From Chenopodium formosanum (Eukaryota; Streptophyta; Magnoliopsida; Caryophyllales; Amaranthaceae): a stretch of 64,000 bases of DNA. Position 1 is the first letter of the stretch, and every line of letters starts with the position of its first letter. The position numbers were made by a program, and so were the translations under genes. A model generated the notes under the pieces. That model saw nothing but the letters and a program-made list of their open reading frames with translations, searched no databases and had not been told where the DNA came from. This document shows positions 23,060-32,008 of the stretch, one piece after another. The stretch lies in NCBI GenBank assembly GCA_024500155.1, contig CM044877.1, forward strand, positions 27,595,501 to 27,659,500, written 5' to 3'.

Positions 23060-23138
23060 TTATTGTTTGGAGTTGATTAGGTGAAAAGGGAAGAAAGATT
23101 AGGGAGCTGAGCTCAATTGTGTAGAAGAATTTAATTCC
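23060..23138. repeat. Internal duplication in CACTA element 1, copy 2
   Basis: Diverged copy of 21601-21680 (GTTGATTAGGTGAAAAGGGA, TGAGCTCAATTGTGTAGAAG), in direct orientation about 1.46 kb downstream. Confidence 0.7.
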
Positions 23139-24805
23139 ATTATCGCTCAGTGCGATTCTCTTCGTTACAAGCTTCTCGGAGGTCTTGCTGCCAGAAGGTA
23201 TATAATTTGTTAAACCTTGTTTTTGTTCATTGAATTTATGAATGAAATTACATAGCTATGAAATTTAATGGTTTTTATGTAGCTGAGCGTTGATGAGTAC
23301 TATATTATAGATTTATAGTTGCTTGCTAATCTGCGAAATGAGTTGAATAAATATAAAACTTGATTTATACTTGAGACCCTACAAAATTTGCTTATGAAAT
23401 GGAATTTGATTATTGTGGATTTTACTGACTGTAAACTGTTGTATAGAAGTATTATATTATTGAATTTTTTTTGGTTTGAGGAATGTTTTTAGTATGAATT
23501 TTTTTAATGTGACTGATATTCCCATATTAATTTATATGAACTGATTTAAAGTAGTATCCTTGTAGATATCTTAAAAGCTTTTGGTTCTTATGTTTGTTAC
23601 TCTAGCAAGATCTTAGTTTGATAGTTTTGGTGTGACTAAAATAATGTTTATAGGAGGGGCATGGTTCATCTCTACTTTGCTATTTTGCAATGATTTATAA
23701 GGTTATACACTTATACTCCAAATTCTACTGTCTTGCATCAAATTGAGAGCTGACTTGGTATGGAATTGATTAGTCTTCGGCTTAGCTTCTGGTATCCCTT
23801 ACTTTTTGGACTTAAACAAATAATGCAGGTAGTTTGTGCAGCATTTGCACTCCTCACTCTCACCAAAATAGTGACTAGGCAGAAAATATGTGACCAAGAA
23901 ACTGCATTTAAGTTGTTATGGTGAAACATTGTTGCTATAGCTGGCTGTTATTTCATGATAATTGGGGTCAATGTCTTTGTCCAGAACTAGTAATTAGACT
24001 TGCTTTTTTCAATGTAGGATCGTATAAATAGGCATGAATAAAATGTTGAGAAATGTGTAACAAATATTAAAGTTGGAATTAGAGATCTAAAAGGTAATTT
24101 TGTCCTTTCCATTCTTTTTAATCTAGAGATTCCTAAGAGGTTGGCCTTTTTCTGTTACTGTTAGGTTGTTTGACATTATAGCTCTCTTTGAGTGACTTCG
24201 TTTAAAAGAACAATTAGCAGCTTGAAATGTGTTGTGGTTGAAATATTATGATGTTGACATGACTTAGTGCATTACTATTTATCTGCTCAGTTTTCTTTTG
24301 GCATAGATTGTATGGTGAAACAGGATTGCTTTAATATCTTGTTGTTACATATGGTAAGCCTGCGCCTCTCGTTCAGCGGCCAGCTCGAAATTCATTTGAA
24401 AAATTGGATGCCTTGCTGGTACAGACATGGTCTTGCGGATGATTCCCAGATGACTTTGTTCTGACCTGATTGTATCCTGCTTACACGATGATACCTAATC
24501 GTTTTTTCTTTTCTTTTTTTTATAATTTTTTTAAATATGGTTTTTTCTCTGATGATGCAGTTGTGCGCTATCGTTGCTTCAATGGTTATGGTTGTTGCTG
24601 CAGTTAGAGCTGCGATTACTCCCTTCTCTTAGATGCTGCTGCTTCTCTTTATTTACTATTTTTTTTACAATATTATTGAGATGTAAAATTAGATTTAGTG
24701 CTTGATAATATGTAAAATTGGATTTGGTCTTTGGTAATATGTAAAGATTGGATTTGGTATATGTTATTATAGTTAATTTATAGATGGTGAATAGATAAAA
24801 ATAGG

Positions 24806-25203
24806 GGTATTTGTAACTGGCACCTTTAATGTGCCTGTTACAAATACCCCTAAAATTTTGCCTTTTTTAGACATTATTTGTAACGGGCAACATAAATGCC
24901 CGTTACAAATAACTAGTTATTCGTAACGAACATTGTACTTGTCCGTTACAAATAAGGGGTTATTTGTAACGGGCATTGTAATTGTCCGTTACAAATAAGG
25001 GGTTATTCGTAACGGGCATTGTAATTGTCCGTTACAAATAAGTGGTTATTCGTAACGGACATTACACTTGCCCGTTACGAATAACTACTTATTTGTAACG
25101 GGCAGTGCCCGTTACAAATAACATTGCCTATCCGTAACGGCAGCATACGTAACGGCCGCCGCCCGTTATGGATAGACTGTTTTTGCCCGTTACGAATAAC
25201 CTT
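24806..25203. repeat. Right subterminal hairpin array of CACTA element 1
   Basis: About seven to eight GTAACGGGCATT / AATTGTCCGTTAC hairpin pairs, more regular than the left array, separated by AAATAAGGGGTTATTCG-like spacers. It ends at the right inverted repeat. Confidence 0.85.
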
Positions 25204-25216
25204 TTTTCCACTAGTG

Positions 25217-25850
25217 TTAGTATATGTTAGGGCTAAAGCTTTGATTTTTATTGCTTAGTGACATGCTAGCGTTTGTTATTAATCTTGTTAGTATCATGCC
25301 TAGGATCTTGCTATTATTATGCTTTATTTTTAACATGATTATTTTTATAATTGTTATAATTATTATTATTGTTATTATATTGCTTGATATTTATTTATTG
25401 CTTGATCACGCCTTTGATGCAAGTTTAAAGGGAATTTGTACCTGTAATCACGCTTAATAAGATAATTAATAATCTTGTTTAGGGTTAATTTGAATATAAT
25501 TCAAGTGATCGCCAATAATAGATTTATTTGTGCATTAATATTCAACCAACATAGATAATCAGGTTTAGGGTAAATCTAATGATTGTATGTTAGTCAGAAA
25601 GCGCACATGAATAAGAGTTGAATAAAGTAGAGGCCTATTATTAAGGCAGGTTCTTTCTCTTTTAGATTGGATTTGTATCTTCATCCCCGAACTTCTAGTC
25701 TTGGTTCCTGACCTATTGGAGTTAACGATCTCCTGGATCGTTAAGGGGTGTAACCTTCCCCTGTGAACGGTTTACAAGTTCCTAAAACTTGTTGGCGACT
25801 CTTTTGTTCTAGCTTCCTTCCTTTTGGACGCCACCATGCATGACACAGTG
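25217..25850 (+). repeat. LTR family II fragment right of CACTA element 1
   Basis: Starts with the right TTA duplication. It shares with 33300-34560 the phrases TTTAAAGGGAAT, CACGCTTAATAAGATAAT, GCATTAATATTCAACCAA and GGTTTACAAGTTCCTAAAAC. At about 25537 it keeps the intact site TTAATATTCAACC that is occupied by a MITE in the copy at 33621. The sequence to the right is antisense PMD DNA, so pol of this element seems deleted. Confidence 0.65.
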
Positions 25851-25854
25851 GGGT

Positions 25855-26772
25855 TCAAGTTTGGGGTAATGCTTGAAATATTCCCCACAAAGAGATAAAG
25901 TATACCTCTACGATTTTCCAGAAGCTGGAGAGTGCGATATTTCCTATGAAAGCCCTATGACGACAGGAGTCTCGTAAGCCCCGCAAGAAATCAGCATAGG
26001 CCAAGCTGGCCCAGTCATAGGTCCCGACCAGCTGCAGGTCGCGGAGAGCAGGAAGGTAGTAGAGAAGTACCCGACTACCTTTGTCAGGGGAAAAAGTCCC
26101 TGGCAGCAAGATAAGAACAAGAATGTGCACCCGCTACTCTCTGGTGGTCGTATTATCCTCGGAAGCCATCGCCAAAGTCGACCGGCGAATGCATCGATCG
26201 CTCAGTCGTGATGGCTTCACCTCAGCACGAGCGCGGACAATAATCGGACCCAACAACTCTTCGACTATCGGAGAAAGGACATAAATGGTACTGTCGAATG
26301 GTAGAGAAGTCGAGCAAAAATCTAGTCCCGAGATGAGACTAAAATCGGCAGGGGTGAAAGTCGTCTCGCTCCAGAGAAAGTGAAATGTGTTGGTGGTTTC
26401 CTAGAAGAACTCCACCAAAGCACGAACCACGTGGTGGCTAGCGTCAAAGGAGTACATGGCCTGAGTGGCCCGAAACAGGGCAATTAGCCTACAAGACTCC
26501 CAAAGCCGTCGCAACTCCTCATTGTTGCGGAAATACTTGATGTACAGATTGTCGTTGGATTCGTTGCCCGAGTCGTGGCTACGCGTCCTCCTGCTTGTAA
26601 TCCCATGACGCACCCGCTCAAAAATGTGGTGCTCAGGAACGAAAAAAAAGGTACGCTCATCCCACTTAGGGAAGGAACCAAGAGAGGAAGACGGCTCCTC
26701 ACCCTCATCCACGGGCTCGTGCTCCCGTCGAGTATCTCAAGACCGGGAACCAGAAATGCGTTGTCTAGCCAT
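25855..26772 (-). pseudogene. Third antisense PMD gene fragment
   Basis: Minus strand from the ATG at 26772. In-frame stops: TGA after GSRS, TAG at about 26403 (EFF*ETTNTFHFLW) and one more before 26130. PMD landmarks are TNTFHFLWSETTFTPADFS (compare the second PMD gene at about 17900) and LPALRDLQLVGTYDWASLAYADFLRGL-type helix residues at 26050-25970. It ends at a donor-like GAG|GTATAC near 25900; later exons are missing and LTR sequence follows. Same antisense position and family as the two PMD genes of 13710-18407, but clearly diverged. Remnant of a Tat element whose gag-pol is gone. Confidence 0.65.
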
Positions 26773-28315
26773 ATTACATTATGAAACGTGACTAAATTGA
26801 GGCTCTATAGTATCTAAGATTCGCCTAGCCACATGATACTATGTTCGCAAAAATAGAGTACGTAGTACTAAAACAGAGCACGATTTCAATTCATGCATAT
26901 ATGGTATTTTTCAAGCAATCAAACAATTTCTTGCAATATTATGATAATTATTGTGAAATATTGGACAAGAATAGCTAGCAAAAAACGCGAAGAACAACCC
27001 ACATTGTTCTCACGACCTCAAGGGGTTCAACAATGGTGAATTGTTCATTTCTCCACCAAATTGAGTCAAACAAGTCTCAAAATACTCCCAAGGCAATATA
27101 CAAACATAATCAAGCAATTTCATGGCATAAAATTTGGCAAACAAAGAAAATTAAGCAACATGAATCTCGAATTTCCAAAAATTCGTGAATTAACATGCGA
27201 AAAATTTAGCAAAATTCGAGTGAGTTTGACGAAAACTTACATAGATCAGCAAACTAGATGAACTAAGCTTCGATTTGCAAAACGTTTGAACGAATTTGGT
27301 TGAGAAATGAGCAAGAATGAGTAGATTGAAGCTTGAGGCGATTCAAGAGCGAAAAACAACAGCAGCGGCGAAATGAGGAAGAAAGGGGATTTATTCAAAA
27401 TCCTGAAAGCAGCGTCTCACGAAAAATCTGTCGCCATGCGACAGGAAAAAATTTCGGCAATAGAAATTTCCGGCATCCGCTGGAGCGGCAACAAAATATA
27501 AGGCCTCGTAAAACGGTAATTTGGACCTCATGCAGGAGTTTAGGTTCCTTGGTACGCCAGTTAGCCCCTCTAAGCAACTTGACATGATTTAGTAATCGGC
27601 TCGATTACAATCACATTAAGTGGTCGACCTAATAAATGATCGTCTCACTTAGCTTAAAGAGCCTAAACATAGGCTCATCACAAAGGCACCGACATAATGG
27701 TTCATAAATAGAAAAGGCACATACATAATGGTTCATAAACAGCAAAGGCACCGACATAATGGTTCAAGCACCGACATTCTAGTTCACAAGCAGCAAAAGC
27801 GCCGACGCACTGGCATAGCAAAAGCAAAGTTCAAGCGAACACCAACAACAAAAACAACAACAACAACAATAATAGCAACGGCAGCAGCAATCCCCAGAAG
27901 CCCCTCACCCGCAACTCCAACCAAACCACCTCCAATTCTTCTCCATCAACCACCGCACCAATCTACAGCAACCATCACCTGCTACGCCTCCCAATTCCCC
28001 ATTCTCACGAGCCACCACAAAACAACCAGCAGCCACCCCGCAACAACCAAACAAACACAACACCATTTTCCCTTGCTTCATCTTAAAAACCCCAACACCA
28101 ACAACCACCCCTCAACAATCAACACAACCGCAACCAATTCTACACACCACCACACTCACAGCGTGGCAGCCACCAATTAGATCCTTGCATCAGAAGCACC
28201 GACCGCCGCGCACACACCCTGTTCTCACCTCGCAATAATCGCCCATCAATCGGAATTTGCAGCCTCGCAATTGGCAATTAATTACCCAAATTTAGCCCCA
28301 ATTCGATAGGAGCTA
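26773..28315. other. Non-coding DNA between PMD remnant and Athila LTR 2
   Basis: AT-rich to 27400. Inverted-repeat GTCGCCATGCGAC occurs near 27431. 27672-27795 has about four units of an approximately 30-bp tandem repeat (AAAGGCACCGACATAATGG). 27845-27890 is an AAC-rich microsatellite, and 27890-28180 is C/A-rich. ORFs here encode Thr/Pro/His low complexity. The left boundary of the Athila LTR 2 is somewhere in this segment and I could not place it. Confidence 0.5.
27672..27795. repeat. Tandem repeat, about 30-bp unit
   Basis: Units of GGCACCGACATAATGGTTCA separated by TAAACAGCAAA-type linkers; the last units are shortened and diverged. Confidence 0.7.
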
Positions 28316-29896
28316 CTCGCGGCCGCGCAGCACTGTCAGAAGGCGCGCAAATGGAGTCCAAAATCAGAGTTGAGGCAATAGCATTTGCGCGACCTATGTG
28401 CAATGTCTTCGCGAGCGCACATTTCTGGGTTCTTATTGAACCACCTCACGAGCTTCGCACATGGCATTTAGTGAGATCGAACGGCTGAGAGCGAAGATGA
28501 AAGATGATTTTCGATGATTACCCTTGATGATTGCTGTGGATGGTTGATAAACGGTGGTGATGAAGATTTAAGAGAAGCCAAATTCGAATAGAAGAAGATG
28601 AAGAGTCTGATGGTTTTAAGTGGGATTTTGGGGGTTTATTTTCCTTTTTTCTTTTAATTTTATTTTTATTTTTATTTCTTTTTTCTTTTAATTTTCCTTT
28701 TCTTATCTCTTTTCTCTTTTATTTTCTTTTTATTTCCTTTTCTTTCTTTATTTATTTCCTTCTTTTATTTTTCTATTTTTTTCCTAGCTTAGTATAAATA
28801 CCCATTTTTAGGGTAATTAGAAGGGGGATCCATTTTATTCTAATTTTCTTAGTTAGTTTAGGAGAGCTTCTCTCTCTTAGGTTAGATTAGATAATTTTTA
28901 GAGAAATAAAGTAGATTATTGCTCAATTTTCTTCCAAGTAATCAATTTTGGTCAAGTTTAATTTCCAATCAAGCAATTCCTTCAAGTTTTCATATTTCAT
29001 TAATCCTCTCTCTAGTAATCTCTAATCCTTTCCTTTAGCTTTATTTATTTTTCTTTATTGTTGTTTATTTTTGTTATCCTTTTAGTTTATCTATTTATTA
29101 TTGTTTTCATTGTTCTTAATCATGTTTTGTTTTGTGTTTCTTGAATTTATTTTTGGTTTTGCTATTATATTTAATCTCCCTTCTCTAGGCTAATTTCTTA
29201 GCTAGGGGAAGGGGGTGGAAAATATGTGTTGAATGTTGGATTAATGATGATGGTTGGATTGAATACATGCCTTAAATTGATGAAAGATATGATTTTTGAT
29301 GGCTTGAGATTATTGTTACACTTTATTTGATTTCCCTCTAGTTTAAATGCATGAAAGTGATTTGAACTAGATTAAGATCACCTCTATTTTAATGATTGCA
29401 TGAGAATGAGTTGTTAAAATTGAGTTTTATGAATTGTGTTTCTTTATTCTCTTGATTTGCTTGTGTCTAATAGGATGCATGAGAATGATCCTAATTAGCA
29501 TGGACTTCTTTCATTGATTTGCCTAGACTATTGCATGAGAATGAATTATTTAGGTAGGATCTTGTGTTCTTTGGCATGTTCTTCTTGATAACTATCATTA
29601 TTTCCCTCTTTCTAGTCATGTTTGACACCCCCGTATCCCTAGCGTTGTTCTTTCTTGATTTTACTCATCTTTATCTCTGCTTATTCGTAGTTTTAGTGCT
29701 TTTTATCCAATATATCAACAAAAACATTTCCCCTCTTGACTCTTGCATTAGTGATATTGATGTTGGACGAGTGAACTTCCTTAGTGGTTCGACCCTTTAC
29801 TTACCCCTATACTCGTATTAGGGTAGTTTAGGTTTTATAAATTGTTAATTTGATTAGGGTTAGTAGACCAACGACACTACTTAAATCCCTCGATCA
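28316..29896 (+). repeat. Athila LTR 2 (3' end certain, 5' end not placed)
   Basis: Strongly similar to the 3' LTR at 5346-6988 from about 28930 on, including GGCTAATTTCTTAGCTAGGGG, four TGCATGA motifs and CATTTCCCCTCTTGACTC. It ends in CCTCGATCA at 29896. Upstream there are degraded CG-rich units (28316-28430, with GCAGCACTGTCAGAA) and TATAAATA near 28792. No primer site follows 29896, so this is a 3' LTR or solo LTR inserted in Tat-derived DNA. It is more diverged in U3 than in R/U5. Confidence 0.7.
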
Positions 29897-31219
29897 ATGG
29901 GAAGGTGTGTAATTGTATAACATTCAAAAAGCAAGTAAAAAAAACAAAAATTATCAAAGCAACAATAAAACAATGTCTAAGGGCAAGTGTTCCAATGTCT
30001 TTGATATGAACACGTCTCAAATTGTGTCTCTCATCGAGTGCTTGGTACTGTGCCTGAGAAACATGAACGCTAAGTGAGTGATAGACCGCATGATCAGAGA
30101 TTGCCCACATTGATTCAAAAGTATGGGGAAAAAAAAACGAAAAGCAAAAAAAAAAAAAAAATTAAATAAAAAAAAATTAAATAAATAAATAAATATAGAA
30201 AATAAACTTGCGAAATTCAAAATTTTCAAATTCACAATTACACATCTTGGGGATTCTCTCGGGTCTTGAGCCTTGTACCATTTTCTTCTTTAAACCATCA
30301 ACTTAACCATATTACAACCCTTGAAAGACCTCTTTAAGGTGTACCACACTTTTGCAAAGTTCGGTTAGCTACGTTCGGCCTAATTCCTAACGGATACGTA
30401 GGCAACCTCACATTGAGGTGCGACCACATTCATATGCATGATCGCGTCAAAGATTATCCAATGCTTAATCCTATGACCCTATCCATCTAGAGCTAGACTT
30501 GGGGGCTTGAACCCACATCATCTAGCCTACCTATCCTAAAGAGTCACCATCTCGACTCTTCTCACATCTATTTCCCTCACCATAGCCATTGCAGCCTCAC
30601 CTAGTATCACTTTTACACACGTCTTTCACACACGTTTTTCACACATACATAGCCATATCAGCTTTCCCTTAGGAACCTTTTATCATGAAATCTTGTTTCC
30701 GTACTGTGCATGGTACATCATCTTTCAAGATAACATTCATTAAATGAATCGTGTCACAAGATGTAATTGTCCTTAGCCTCCTGGCCTAAGAACATGCATC
30801 ATGCATAAATTATTTCAAGGACAAGATATTTAATCTATGCGATTCATTTCGTCTTGCTCATCAAAGAAGTTCAAAACTTTTTCCCTTTCTCATCATGACT
30901 TTTCTTTTGGGGAAATTAAAAAACGTGTTTAAAATTTTCTAATCAAGGGAAGTTCGAAAATAAATTTTTTTTTCACGTCTTTATTTTTCGGGAGAAAGTC
31001 GGTACCCTCCACTCATCTCATGACAAAAATGACGGAATTTTTTCTTTTGCATTTTCGATTGCTCGTGTCTGTGCACACACACTCAAACTATACACACACA
31101 ATCACAAGTCATACTCATGTCATGTCATGTCGTGTCAAGTCAAACTTGGTCAAGTCAGTTAGTCAAGTCAATCATAGTCTATACAAGTCCCTTGGCAAAT
31201 TTTATTTTGCAGGTCTCAA
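29897..31219 (+). other. 3' non-coding region of a Tat element (element C)
   Basis: No gene. Contains an A-rich low-complexity run (30126-30200), GGATACGTAGGCAACC near 30389 (as near 13527), GACTTGGGGGCTTGAACCC near 30497 and GGGAGAAAGTCGGTACC near 30991. It leads into the tandem repeats and the polypurine tract at 31996. Confidence 0.5.
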
Positions 31220-31450
31220 TTACAGCCCACGTCCGGGGACAAGCGGACCATCTACAGCCCATGCCCGGGGACAAGTGGAGCATATACAGCCCGCGTTCGG
31301 GGACAAGCGAACCATTTACAGCCCACGTTCGGGGACAAGAGAGCCATTGCATCTACATCGTACGTTCGGGGACAAGCAAACCATTTACAGCCCACGTTCG
31401 GAGACAAGCAAACCAACTACAGCCCACGTTTGGGGACAATCGAACCACCA
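31220..31450 (+). repeat. Tandem repeat, about 32-bp unit, seven copies
   Basis: Units start TACAGCCCACGTTCGGGGAC and continue AAGCAAACCAT; copies diverge by a few bases each (CGTCCGG, CGCGTTCGG, CATGCCCGG). One unit has a five-base insertion. Located upstream of a 3' LTR. Confidence 0.9.
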
Positions 31451-31505
31451 TCATTTCACGACGCAAGGTTCTCGATACACAGAGACTTGCAATATCATTA
31501 TCTAT

Positions 31506-31808
31506 CGACTTTGCTCAAGCATGGAAAGTATTATCGGTGGGTTTCTTCAAGCATAGAAAACCGCCAAATTCCTTTGTCGGCTTTCCTCAAGCATGGAAAG
31601 TATTATCGGTGGGTTTCTTCAAGCATAAAAAAACACCAAATTCATATGCCGACTTTCCTCGAGCATGAAAAGTATCATCTGGTAGGTTTCTTCAGGCTTA
31701 GAAAGCTACACAAACTCATCAGTCGACTTTCCTCAATCATGGAAAGTATTTCAACAAACGTCATTCGGTAGATTCCTTCAAGCATAGGAAGCTACCAAAC
31801 TTATTTGT
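31506..31808 (+). repeat. Tandem repeat, about 72-bp unit, four copies
   Basis: Units contain CGACTTTCCTCAAGCATGG, AAAGTATTATCGGTGGG and TTTCTTCAAGCATAGAAA; the first two are nearly identical and the last two diverged. Within a unit, CTCAAGCATGGAAAG and TTCAAGCATAGAAA are themselves half-repeats. Confidence 0.85.
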
Positions 31809-31995
31809 CACCGATACACTTGTGTCAGATAAGCATTCTATTCCTTTACTGTTTTATCTGTGGAACTAACATTTTTCTGCAGTTATCGACGTATACAGAG
31901 TGATTTAGGATCGCAAAATGTCTTAAATCATTCTCCGACCCTATTGACTACTATGAATATCGTTTTCGAAACTGACATTTCTACAAACTCAGTCA

Positions 31996-32008
31996 AAGTG
32001 GGGGCTTC
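31996..32008 (+). promoter_or_regulatory. Polypurine tract before LTR family II
   Basis: AAGTGGGGGCTTC directly precedes TGTAGACACC. Together these are the typical junction between internal DNA and 3' LTR in Tat/Ogre-type elements. Confidence 0.75.

Larger units (their letters stand above)
21048..25216. mobile_element. CACTA (EnSpm-type) DNA transposon 1, non-autonomous, 4169 bp
   Basis: The left end CACTAGTGGAAAAA and right end TTTTTCCACTAGTG are perfect 14-bp terminal inverted repeats. They are flanked by the 3-bp duplication TTA (21045-21047 and 25217-25219), as expected for the CACTA superfamily. Both subterminal zones are packed with GTAACGGGCA / TGCCCGTTAC pairs. No transposase is encoded. 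The interior (21340-24800) has leader-like CT-rich DNA, exon-like GC-richer patches with GT and AG boundaries (for example one ending before GTATATAA near 23197, and TGATGATGCAG near 24560), a diverged 80-bp duplication and a tandem repeat. It may carry a captured gene remnant; I do not recognise the gene. Confidence 0.9.

Noticed and set aside
24267..24464. 65-aa ORF in CACTA element 1
   Set aside because: No recognisable domain, and it crosses a likely exon/intron boundary; not called as a gene.
25785..25805. TTGGCGACTC as a primer binding site
   Set aside because: The same phrase sits about 200 bp inside the family I LTRs (near 20849 and 50394), so here it is LTR sequence.
27728..28180. 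150-aa Thr/Pro/His-rich ORF
   Set aside because: Begins in a tandem repeat and runs through AAC and C/A-rich low complexity; no domain.
31220..31450. CRISPR-like regular spacing
   Set aside because: Units are directly contiguous and diverging, with no unique spacers, in a plant retroelement.
31020..31771. Three ORFs of 113-183 aa
   Set aside because: Translations of the 32-bp and 72-bp tandem repeats in three frames; repeats of non-coding 3' DNA.
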